The notes under the pieces: generated by a model | Database searches by the model: none | Seen by the model: the letters and a program-made list of their open reading frames with translations, nothing else | Told to the model about the DNA's origin: nothing | Shown here: in pieces, positions 45,341 through 55,839 of the stretch | How the letters are laid out: each line of letters begins with the position of its first letter | Numbering within the stretch: the stretch's first letter is position 1 | DNA from: Chondrosia reniformis | Taxonomy: Eukaryota > Porifera > Demospongiae > Chondrillida > Chondrillidae | Assembly (NCBI GenBank): GCA_947172415.1 | Contig: OX359202.1 | Span: forward strand, 1,986,501 to 2,050,500 | DNA: 64,000 nt | Direction: 5' to 3' | Made by a program: the position numbers and the translations under genes

Positions 45341-48300
45341 ATGGCCAATCAAATGTTAGTGAATCAGATGATGGCATTAGTGCCAGAATTGGATCCCGAC
45401 AATTTCTATCAGTTGAAGACTAAATTAGCCCAAGTAAGACATCCTGAAGTTAGCGTTCAAAGTGCGTTTGTATATAGATGAGTACTTGATGGCTCATTTG
45501 TAGGATTTTCGACTGAAAGATCCATTAACTATATATATTTAATTAGAAAACAAAAGATGTTACTTTAGTAAGGCGAAGGAAAGGCATCCAGATGGGGGGC
45601 ACTATGGCTATAGAGATCTAAATCGTGATCATGAGTGTTGACAATCCCCCCTTGCCCCCATCCTCGCCTATGTTTAGTAAATCCTACGTGTACACTACAC
45701 ACTTTAATAGATTAATATCTATAGAATGCAATATACATGCAATGGAATAACAATCATTTCTAGCCGTAATATTAGCCATGTTTATAGTTTATAAGCCCAT
45801 AAAAATTAAAGAGCATAATTATTCAGAAGCAGTGAAATTAGAAGTACATTTTTACCAAGCCATATACAGATACCCTTTACGTGGAGCAGAAGAAAGAAAA
45901 GATTACCTTATTTTTATCCAAAGCTCTCTCCAGGTTTAGTTCCCTATAATTCCAGAGTAGGCATAACATGTAAGAAATTGGTATATTGGATTTTTCATGT
46001 GTAGGAGGTTATCTAGGTTTCATTTATATAAGCTGTGTTTGATATCTTAAATGTAGGAGAAGAGTACAGAACGAAGATCAGCAATTCTAATTACCTATGC
46101 ACAATACAGAATGAGAGTGGATCAAGCTCTTGAAATACTGAAAGAAAGTCCACTTATGGAGAGAATTCATACACTAACCTGTATGAATATCCCGGTATGA
46201 ATACATGCATATACATACACCCTGCATGCTGATGAATAGATAATGGATTGATAGCCATTTACATCTATATACACGGTAGAGCTACCGTAATTTGGGAAAT
46301 TTTCGTTGTTAAAATATTTTCGTGGTTGGCTCAAACCACGAAAATTTATCACAAGAAATATTTTTAACAACGAATAATAACACGTTGTACAATCTACGTA
46401 TATGTAAATGTAACACAGCTGAGCGCGGCCAAAATGGCTCTACTGCGATATATACCTACAGCGCAAGGACGATTTACCGGACCCAAAGGGCTCACTTTCG
46501 TCTGAAGTACCAGCAGCAACAATCGCTCGTACGACCCAGACCATGAAAATATTTTAACACGAAAATTTTTCCTGCAAAAATTTCCCGAACTACAGTATGT
46601 AAATCCAATGAATGGGTATTTATGTATAGGAATGAGGCCTAGGGGTTGCATGTGACAATACATGCGGACATGTAACCCATTATTATGTAATTATACAGTT
46701 ACTACCAATTTTCATGGTAATCATTCGAAATTGTTTAGAGATATTTTATGTAACTGTGGTATAATACATAAAATATACATAATAACAATGTGGTAAAGTC
46801 CCCTCGTTGTCACCTTCCAAAGATGGTAGGCTTAACATAACAGTCACATCTTAACATTTTAAAGAATAATACACAAATAAAAGCTAGGTCGGCACATATA
46901 TCATTGATATATATAGGCCACCTCAGGGTAGAAGGTGTTATTATGGCAATCAGTGATGATCAGTGATTGTCTCCCATGGCCAGTTATCCAAAGAGGGAAG
47001 TATCTTCAAAGAAACACAGACAGCTACATGTTTTTCCTCCTTATATATAGCGCTCATCAATATACGGTTTACTTCTGAACCAGTAAATTTGAATGACCAT
47101 ATTAATCCAATGTAAGGATGACTGCATGTGAGGTGATCACCGGTGCCACTTTTAATAGGACTTCATTTTCCCTACATATGCCATGCAATTAAGATGAGAC
47201 CTTGGTCCCTTGGCTGGTATGGTGTAATATATTCCATTGATTGTCCATTATAGACTGTGCATGGTAACAAACATCTGAAGTGTTGGTTTGAACTGAGACC
47301 TTGGCCAATATTCATCCAAGATGTTTCACCTAGCCCTTCTTCAGGATTAGTGCTATATACACCCGTTTGGCAGCACTGCAACCTGCTGTATATGCCTCCC
47401 ACCAAGATGCCTAATATACATATTATATGTCATGCATTGATTTATCAATGTTTATTTAGGTTGTCCATGCATAAAGCCACAATGTTTCTAGATCTCAGTT
47501 GAATTGTACATATGCACCTGTGTAAACCTATAAATATATGCACTACTGATGGTAATGTAAGCAGTCACATGTACTAGTATATATAATATTACAGTGGAGT
47601 TCAGTTAAGTCGAACTCGCCTGACTCTAAATTCTGCTTAAATTGAGCCATCCTATTTTCCCCTGCCGAAATCGTATACAAGTCCATACAAAATATTTTTA
47701 GTAAGTCGAATTTACACAATTTTTCATATAACTCGAGGCTAGTATATGGACCAGCACACACGACAAAGTCTGTCTTCCTCAAAGATGTTAGGTTGAAAAA
47801 CTGCAATCCCTGCCCCTGAACTCATAGATGCTGTAGAGAAGCGACCAGTTGGAAAGAAGAAAAAGAAAATTGCTGAAGAATTTGGAATCGTACCAAACAT
47901 GCTCTCAACAATCTTAAAGGATAAAGATAAGCATCGTGAGGCATTTTATGGAGGACAAGTCAACATCTATCAATAAACAGAAGCAGTGGGTTGCAACATT
48001 CGAGGACATCAATGATGCGCTCCTTCGTTGTTTTTCTAATACTTGTTCCGAGAAGTTCCCGTGAGTGGTCCTGTGTGTGGCATGTTTGGATAAGTAGAAT
48101 TTCGGATAAGTGGAAGTTTTTATTTTGCCCCTAGAGTTGCGACTTATCCAGACTCCACTGTATACAGTGTAACCCGGATAATCCGCAACAATTTGTTCAA
48201 TCACTTTTTGGGGGAATATTACAGATTAACCAAATATCCTCATTACGCGATAATGTCATATAGAACGATAAAGGATATTTGCTCCTGTGTAACCGTTGAA

Positions 48301-50720
48301 TTCTTCCTCTTATAGTCACATATCGTTTTCTTCTACACGATTTTCAAGTCAGTTCTGGAACGCTTAGATCTAGCTAGTACAATTAATATTTTGACGAAAG
48401 CAGCGGCTTACGAAGGTGGAACCTTTAAATGTGCAATCAAAGTGAGAAAATATTGGTGGATGGTGGATTTGGCTGTTGGCTGATTACATAGAAACTTCTA
48501 GTATGCAATTGAATTCGTTCTATACAAACTCAGGCAGATTTGGCAGTTTGGCGTATTAAGTAGGGGCGGATTATCCGGGTTACACTGTATATAATTTATT
48601 TGCCGACAGTCATCCAAGAGGTTACCCTATTGACAAGCATTAACATGTCTGTGGTTTTTCAATGGATAACTAGGATGTAATCACTGGTAACCATTTATTT
48701 AGAAATTTTAGTCTCCCAAACAGAGACTTTAGTCACCTGGTTGGTCAAGCAGGTGTACTATTGTGAGTGATGAACTTTACATGCCCTCCTACTTCATTTT
48801 TTTTCATTTTTAACCAGTTTTACCTGTTTTGCATTGAACCTGAGCCGGATATATACATGCCATTCTCTCTATACCTGCATGTTTCTAATATTAAATATAG
48901 ATACCAATCAGTGGTCATGATGCTAAAGCCATTTTGGAGTGTTTTTCAGATGGCTCAAGATTGACAGCTTTGGGAGTGCTTGCAGTGTAAGAGCTGCATT
49001 ATTTCCCTATATGAATCAACAATAATCTAATTGGAGTTGCATCATCATGCACAATATATATTAAATAGGTTAAATAAAAACATTCAAAAAATGAACTTAG
49101 AAGTAGGGATGGCAGTGTCTACAACAGTGATTGGCACATCTGGAAAAGTAAAGTTGTCATATGGTATAAGGCTAACCATGCAGAAGTGACATACTGAAAC
49201 TTAATTATACACATCACTTCTATGTTTGGGTGCATCATGCACGGATAGCAGAAGTAGGGACGATGGGAAAGTGTACATAAATAATTGCAAACACTCGAAT
49301 GCAACCCGAAAATCCTATTGTTGTTGATTTATGACATTGAATATGGCAGCCTTTTTCGGTCATCCCTACTTAGAGAGTACTACTGTACTCTCTGATAATT
49401 TAGTTGTATTGAAATGATAAATTCCTTATGTACGTACGGTACGCATCAAAAGAAATCACTCGGCGAGGTGAGTGATAACAGGTTGCTTCCAGGTTGAGCT
49501 AGGGTAACCTTCAATTGGTCACTATAGCTACACAGAATAATGTGTTACAGTATATACATATAAGCATTTGTTGTACGTATATGTACATGTTAAGATTAAG
49601 TGTGCTTGCTTGTCTATTAATCTCAATTCTGTATGTAAAGGAGACTTGAGGATCCTGATGAGGTTGCAATTGGTGCCTTTAAATCTAAAGGTGACCAGAA
49701 AAAGGCAAAGAAAGAATTGCAGCGGGTATATATAACCATATCATGCTTTTATATATAATGTTGGTTTTATACAGAATGTCATTGGAGTTGCTGGTTAATA
49801 TATAAGATATTGAAACATATACATACTATTGTGCAAATGCACATATTTGTAAATATATCTATTCGCACGTACCCACTCAGTTAAGTACATACATGATTTT
49901 CATTTTGTCTATATGTATATCTCAGTAAAAGGACTGGGATGAGTGTTCTTAACTAATCAGTATAGGTGACTCTATATTTTGTATATACATACATACATAC
50001 ATACATACTGATATTATATGTATAGTTTGCAGCACTGAAAGCTCAGCCACAAGCTTTGGGAGGTGCAATGCCTGGTGGTATGAGCATGCCAACATCTTTT
50101 CCCCAATCTGGTGTGATGATTCCCCCTACTGGACCAAGTGTAAGTCATTGGTATAATGTTAAAACAGTGGAACCTCTATTGCTAAAAGCTCTGCAGACAG
50201 ACACAACATTCTAAGAGCCTATGGACACTTTCAATATCTTAGATACCTTCTACCTATATAAAATCTTCAATAATTTGTCATGCATGAAAAATCTAAGATA
50301 CCATTTTCCTACATGCTATGCCTATTCTGTAAAAAAGCCTATAGCAGAACTAAACCTGAAGAGAGCTTTGGATGAAGATCCAGGAGTCTTTTCTTCCTTC
50401 TTTTCCCTTCTTTCATCTTCTTCTCCACTGGGTCAGACAGCCGTTTCTGGAATTCCACCTTTCATTAGGAGTCTTTTTCTTTATCTTGATCTTCTGTAAA
50501 TCCTTGCCCCATGTACCATTATCTTTAGTCTTCAGCCATGATATGAATAGATATCAATTTACAAAATTATTTTATATTATGATAGATTCCACCTGCTGGA
50601 TTTTCAATGCCACCATATGGTTTTCCTCAAGGTTTTAATGCAGCGTTTTCTGCCTATCCTCCACCTACTGGAAATCAAGGGAATCCATTTATGCCACCAG
50701 GCCCTGGATTCAAACCATAG
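45341..50720 (+). CDS. Unknown gene: helical N-terminus and Pro/Gly/Met-rich C-terminus
   Basis: The 5' exons are 45,341-45,461, 45,827-45,933 and 46,057-46,194, the same as in copy A. After a long intron full of transposons come 49,641-49,725 (LEDPDEVAIGAFKSKGDQKK), 50,026-50,139 (FAALKAQPQALGG, then MPGGMSMPTSFPQSG) and 50,586-50,720 (PPYGFPQGFNAAF, PPPTGNQGNPFMPPGPG, stop). The last three are phase-compatible with each other. Exon 3 ends in phase 0 whereas 49,641 needs phase 2, so at least one exon between them is missing, or these are two genes. I do not recognise the family. The last intron hosts hammerhead-bearing repeat copy 3. Confidence 0.5.
46285..46595. mobile_element. 311-bp TA-flanked foldback MITE (copy B)
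   Basis: This is the duplicate of 5,844-6,154. The arms pair slightly better here (TTCGTTGTTAAAATATTTTC). Confidence 0.8.
46600..47588. other. No gene recognised (copy B)
   Basis: This is the duplicate of 6,160-7,112, again without an exon or RNA gene that I can support. Confidence 0.45.
47592..48160 (+). mobile_element. Tigger/pogo-type non-autonomous transposon with both ends
   Basis: The ends are CAGTGGAGTTCAGTTAAGTC on the left and GACTTATCCAGACTCCACTG on the right, with TA on both sides; the length is 569 bp. The inside encodes PVGKKKKKIAEEFGI and NMLSTILKDKDKHREAF (first helix-turn-helix), then, with breaks, WVATFEDINDALL and PVSGPV. The last are the start of the CENP-B domain. The catalytic DDE region is deleted. 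Confidence 0.85.
48165..48587. mobile_element. 423-bp MITE with perfect 22-bp terminal repeats
   Basis: It starts CAGTGTAACCCGGATAATCC followed by GC and ends with the exact complement, TA-flanked. It sits immediately beside the Tigger element. It is complete here, while copy A keeps only its interior. Confidence 0.88.
48590..49040. other. No gene recognised
   Basis: Unique sequence beyond the duplication; nothing with exon borders or a terminal repeat is seen. Confidence 0.4.
49049..49403 (-). repeat. Hairpin-headed interspersed repeat, minus-strand copy
   Basis: The head hairpin is exact here: GAGAGTAC, four bases, GTACTCTC (49,373-49,392). Reading the minus strand gives CTAAGTAGGGATG, a segment like that at 2,240-2,360, and the AGTATGTCACTTCTGCATGG tail. 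Confidence 0.6.
49437..49500. mobile_element. End fragment of the 0.5-kb MITE family
   Basis: ACGGTACGCATCAAAAGAAA matches the left end at 15,486. The right end is absent. Confidence 0.5.
50280..50512 (-). repeat. Hammerhead-bearing interspersed repeat, copy 3
   Basis: The copy lies in the last intron of the unknown gene and matches 37,813-38,058 closely. The hammerhead core is decayed (TAATGA in place of CTGATGA, and part of stem I deleted), but GAAAC, GTC and TGACCC remain. Confidence 0.75.
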
Positions 50721-50724
50721 CCAG

Positions 50725-51540
50725 ATGCAGATTTTAAACATATTCCATGTAGCTGTTATATATAACATGTATAGCAATGTACTACGTACATGATGCTGAT
50801 TTGTTATTTCATAAATATTAATACCTTTGAAATGTTTATAAATATGTATACATATATGCATGCTCCCAGAGCTTATGACTATATATAATCCATATACGTA
50901 CACCTCTGTGTCGTTATATTACTCGAACAGGTTATTATTATCTCACAGGCCTAAGACATTGCATCACCAACACCCATTTTTCTATTTATAACAATCACAC
51001 AGTGAAAATTACAATAAATAGATATACGTATATTAATTAAGTATGTGGCTGAAACATTAGTAATGATATATTGTGAATCATTTGGTTGGAATCGAGTGAA
51101 TTATCTTTGCAATGTCTAATAGCCAACCTAGAATGTCTCTTAGTGATAAGCTTAAGGTATATATGTTTATCAAAAGATCTAAAATTATGCATGGCCAATC
51201 TTCTTTCTATATATAACTCCCTTTTGTTGATTGATGCAAATCCATTGTGCATACTGATGCAAGGCCTGCAGCTGGATTACCAACAATATACCACACATAC
51301 AATTGTTCATTATATATAGGAAATTGTGGCAACATGACTTGCTATTATGGAATATAACTGTCAAGGTGAAGTGTGCAGATCACAATTTTACATGTGCATC
51401 AGGTTATACTGTTATTCCTCATATCATAATATTATGTAGATTCATTCATGCATGCAGGTTACTCTAAAGCCCCTCTACTGATTCAGCCATTATATATACA
51501 CTGACATCAGCAAAGAGGAGTACATCTACGCAGAGCTGGG
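50725..51540. other. No gene recognised
   Basis: AT-rich spacer. Short frames on both strands at 51,037-51,319 are shadows of each other without domains. Confidence 0.4.
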
Positions 51541-51544
51541 ATGG

Positions 51545-51900
51545 AGCAACCATGATGGAGATTGAGAACCACCAAGGAAGGAGAAAGATTCTAGAAGCTA
51601 TCCAGATTCAAGGTCACATACCTCAATACTGCCAACCCGGACTGAGGACTTACTTACTTACTTTGAACCATGTCTGGAACAAGTTCATCACCCCCCCATT
51701 AACACAACGACTCTACATTATTTATTTATTAATTTCCTTTTTTTCAATTATTTTAGAGCTATTTTTATTACACCATATTACATCACTCTATGTCACAACT
51801 TCACACATCTAACACAATGTTTATATACTTTGGGTACAACCTATTGTGTTTTTCAACTGATGAAGGTCCGCGGACTGAAACTGTTTTGAAATTCTTGTTT
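51545..51900 (+). mobile_element. Possible Penelope-like retroelement 3' remnant
   Basis: A frame at 51,552 contains GRRKILEAIQIQGHIPQYCQ, resembling the basic helical end of GIY-YIG-bearing retroelement proteins (an R-K-x-x-EAI-x-I pattern). Some 250 bp downstream is a hammerhead-like motif (51,851-51,891), which Penelope-like elements are known to carry. No reverse-transcriptase domain is present. This is a weak call based on two short signals together. Confidence 0.35.
51851..51891 (+). ncRNA. Hammerhead-ribozyme-like motif, plus strand
   Basis: In order: TTTCAA, CTGATGA, AGGTCCGCGGACT, GAA, ACTGT, T, TTGAAA. Stem I is six perfect pairs (TTTCAA/TTGAAA). Stem II can form around GTCC/GGAC with one bulge or wobble. 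All conserved core bases are present, including A15.1, U16.1 and H17 (U). Stem III is only two pairs with a one-base loop, as in the minimal hammerheads of Penelope-like elements that act as dimers. Confidence 0.5.
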
Positions 51901-52209
51901 CATAACACTACTGCAAGCTCAATAGTTAACCACCATATATTCAACATAGTGATGAGCCTCTACTCTATCACATACCTATTGGACATTAATTTTTTTCCAC
52001 ATGTACATACATACCCATGGCATTGTGCATCAGATTTAGAGCTGCCTGTGAATATAAACTAGGTGAATACTTGAGAAAACAAAGAGACTGTCCATGTACT
52101 CCTAAAAAGGAACATACATATGATATAATATTGTATATGATTATGTGTGTTTTACAAACTGATAATACAAGAATAGAAAACTGTTGTATTCGCTGTAGCA
52201 AAAGATGAC

Positions 52210-54765
52210 CTATAACTTTTGAATTTCGTCCAATATTCTTTGACGTGGTCCTAGGGGAATCCCCAATTGAATAAGCTGTTCCTCGGTAATATGAGGTAAT
52301 TCTTTAATGGTGATGCCTTCCCTTTGAAACTTAGCCAGATATTGCTACAAATAATGAGAAAAGGGAAAAAATTACTGTAAAAGAATGACAGTAATTAGTA
52401 AAAGTGGAATATACATACGTACGTATATGCACAGTATATAATAGGTAAGATATACACATACTATAATGTAACTGACATACGTACCTTATAGCCAAGTCTA
52501 GATAGCAACATTTCAAGTAATGGTGGCTCATTTCCAAAGAACCTAATAGACGGAAAAGGAATTTATGGTTAGGAAAAATTATCGGAATCACAGTCATATG
52601 TTAATAATGTAGATACGTATATAGGTATTAAGGAATTAAGACTGAGTCTTAAATAAATATCACATTGTGGTCATACATGTCAAAGTTTGGTACAATATAC
52701 AACAAATCTAATATAAAGCATATGGTCAATTTGTGATTAAGATCCTTTGAGGTGAATTACATTATATTGGTAGGTCTATTTAGTTGAAAATTTACTAACA
52801 TACTTTGTCAACTTCCCAACTCTTTGCTGTGAAACAGTTGAAACAGCCCTTCGTTGACCTAATGGTATATGCTTGATAGAAACCTCAGGAGAGGATACTT
52901 CAGGAACTGACATTGTTCTTTTGTTCCACTGAGCTTTCTGTATCTGTACCTCTTCTCTGAGAACCATCACTTGATCAGCCAGTACTGCACATTCCCGAGC
53001 TAAATCTACCATTAAACCTTCCAAATGTTGTGCTCTGTAATCCACTCCTCTAAAGGGAAGAATTCCATTAAAAAGGGGCAAACATAAAGGTGGTCCTTCC
53101 TAAGGCTATTTGAGCTTGAAAGGGCTGTATATAACTAATAACTTGTCAATGACATGTTCAACATTTGCTATACTTATACAGCATGCATATAGAAGAACTT
53201 GAGATTCTGTTTTCCAGAAACTACAAGCTTTCGATCGATACATTAGAATGTACAACTTCAATCAAATCTCACTTTACAAGATTTAAATACTTCTTCTTTT
53301 CCTCTGCTCCTACAGTAAATGTATTACAAAGTGATACTGGTATAAATACAAATAGTAAGTGCTAGTATTCTAATAGGAGTTTTTTCTTTTTAACTTACGT
53401 TTTCGTTCCAGTGATCTAATCTTTAGGCTTTGTTGCCCAACAATGTGATAAAAGCGAAGCCTATCTTCTAGCACCGTTTTTTTGAGGGCACAAAATTCTA
53501 ACATTATTGCTGATAACTACAAAATAACAATTTAATCACTAAAGATATGTACATACACTTTCACTTAGATAAAAATAATTCTTAAAAGGAAAAATGGGTG
53601 CTGCTTCTCAACATGTACCCTTCAATGTGACTCTAACACACTCTTGGTGAAAAAGATTTCAAAGTTATGAAATAGATTTTTGTTTATGCCTTTTCCTAAT
53701 TGAAGAATATATGTATATACAAGGAAGTGACATTGAAAATTCAATAATGTCATTACAGTATAACAGAAACACTCTAAATTTATGAAACCAATTACAAAAT
53801 TACTTCAGAACCATGTAATTGAGATCAAGTTATAACTATGTATATGTAAAAGGCTAAAATATGAATAAACGTTTATTTAATCAATCCAACTAGAGAGAAT
53901 CAAGGATATGCTATAGATGAATGGTGACATTCCTAATTTATATATATTTGTGACTTCAGAAGCCTTAGCAAGCTGGTAACATAAGTAGGTAAAGAGATGT
54001 GAACATTTGGATAATTCTTGGAAGTATACATAGCATTAACAACTATAACTGGTACACCATGAAGAACACGGAACGTAGTATACCATTAATACAATTAGCA
54101 CCTACCTGATTCGATAGTCTAGCAAATGAGCCATGCTCTTTGATGCTGTCCACACAGCCTTGTGAAACTGTAGTAGATGAACTCATTGGGTCATCCGTAT
54201 GACCAGTATCCACCTCAGCAAAGGTGTCAAGGCTTGAGAGGATTGCTTTTTTAGAGGATGTCAGTTTCTCTGGTTTAACAGAATCTTCTCTCTTGGGGGT
54301 ACTAGTGCCTCTGAGAAAGTCCCATTCAGATCCACTGTCATCTGAAGTCACATCACTAGAAGACTGACTCTTCTTTGGCGGATACATTTGGTGGTGATGA
54401 TTCTTTGTATTAAGGGTATTACTTAGAACTGTTAGACCATCCTGAGTTAGAAGAATACCTTGAGGATCTACCATAGCATCCCAGCTATCACTGTCCTGAG
54501 AAAAACGTGTCCACATCTCTTGAGTCTCATATTCTAAACCATCTTCCCATATGTCCAGAGAATTGACAGAGTTAGACTTCTCTAATGCCTGATCAACCTG
54601 ATCTTGCAGGGTATTCTCAGAATATACACTTTCGGCATCCTCTTGTCCTCTATTGGTATCATCACCCTCTCCTTCATCACTCCATTGTGGATTATAAAGC
54701 AGCCATGAGGCACGATGACTCAGAACATCAGGTACATCACTATGCTTATCCTTCACTTCAGCCAT
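52210..54765 (-). CDS. Coiled-coil protein with C-terminal SAM domain
   Basis: Five exons fit by phase: 54,765-54,106 (start MAEVKDKHSDVPDVLSHRAS; 220 codons, acidic, serine-rich, disordered-looking), 53,516-53,399, 53,047-52,804, 52,542-52,485 and 52,344-52,210 (stop). Exons 2-3 form a likely coiled coil (CALKKTVLEDRLRFYHIVGQ; LARECAVLADQVMVLREEVQ). The last two exons form a SAM domain, with FFGNEPPLLEMLLSRLGYK, then YLAKFQREGITIKELPHITE and LIQLGIPLGPRQRILDEIQK; this is the classical ending where L-G-I-P-x-G-x-R-x-x-I-L packs. SAM domains mediate protein oligomers. The acceptor of exon 3 is a tandem AGAG, and only the inner choice keeps frame. An in-frame ATG lies further upstream (54,868), but MAEV fits better because the added residues are hydrophobic and AT-rich. 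The family beyond SAM is not identified. Confidence 0.8.
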
Positions 54766-54769
54766 ATTC

Positions 54770-55838
54770 CTATTAAATTCATATAAAAAGCTATTAGTGT
54801 AAAACGCGAGCAAAGAATTACAAAATGCAACAGTAATAAAAAAGCCATAGACACTAGAGTAACTAGTCATGAATCGCTATGAATGAAAATGTCAAATGTT
54901 ATAATTTATACACTCATACTCCAAATAAGGGATTTCTGTTTGTAAAACCTGTAGACATTACAAGTACTATATACAGTTTACATGATCACACCTGCTAAAT
55001 ACGTATGCAACTTCAAGTGTGACAGTGTATAAAACCATATGGTAAAACCATTTCCCATTTCCTCCTTACTCGTAAACAGCAAGTTGTAGGGACGTCAATT
55101 CACTCTTCTAATAACAACTAAACTCGGTAAAAGAAGTATCAAGCGTAATGATATATACCTTGCGCCATGACCATTTAAAGACAGACAAACACACTTAATG
55201 CAGTCGCGAATTAATGGTTCTTAATTCGATCCGTAAATTGATATGCATACACATTCTACTGACACATCGTACAAGTTGCTCCTTTATAGTCAAGCTATCG
55301 GCAAGTTTAGTGCTAGCTAATGGGATTAGACGAGAAATACAGGGAACCAGGAATTACGGAACCCTTCCTCACAACCTGCTTAGGACTATATACGACATAT
55401 ATGTTAGCTAGCAGGAGTATATCAGATTAAGAACCTCGACTCCGTAGGTAACCTTGCACACATCATAGGTAGACAATTTTCCGAAAATAACTTAAAGACC
55501 TCCAATTACAACGATGGGAGACAATTAACATGTCAGTAAAATATTCGACTTAGGTTTACCTGTTATATATTCATGTGGTAGCTCTTGTACCTCGCCCAAG
55601 GATAACCAGAAACTGCTAGGTAACGTGACTTTATAGCATCCGCCCATTCGATAATAAAACACGCCCCTCAAGCCGCTGGTTAGCCATATATACTAAATAC
55701 GCATACACACCCAAGCAATACAGTATTGTACTAACTTTAAAGCCACAAATTAACAAAAATAGGTAAATCTAAATAAAAAAGTGAAATACGTGTATGGGTT
55801 GAGAATAAAGCAAACTATAATTTCAAATCTTCAGTAGT
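54770..55838. other. Spacer between two minus-strand genes
   Basis: About 1.07 kb lies between the 3' end of the Roco gene and the start of the SAM gene. It probably holds the SAM gene's promoter and 5' UTR. No exon or repeat with clear ends was seen. Confidence 0.5.
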
Positions 55839-55839
55839 T

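Larger units (their letters stand above)
40566..48510. repeat. Segmental duplication, copy B
   Basis: This is the partner of 1-7,875. It carries complete versions of elements that are cut short in A (Tigger fragment 47,592-48,160, MITE 48,165-48,587). It also continues into the likely 3' exons of its gene (49,641-50,720). B is therefore more likely the ancestral locus. Confidence 0.93.

Noticed and set aside
49655-49680. CCTGATGAGG at the start of an exon
   Set aside because: No GAAA block or pairing arms follow; it encodes DPDEV.
49981-50010. TACATACATACATAC run as a possible regulatory array
   Set aside because: A simple tetranucleotide microsatellite just before an acceptor; such runs recur all over the window.
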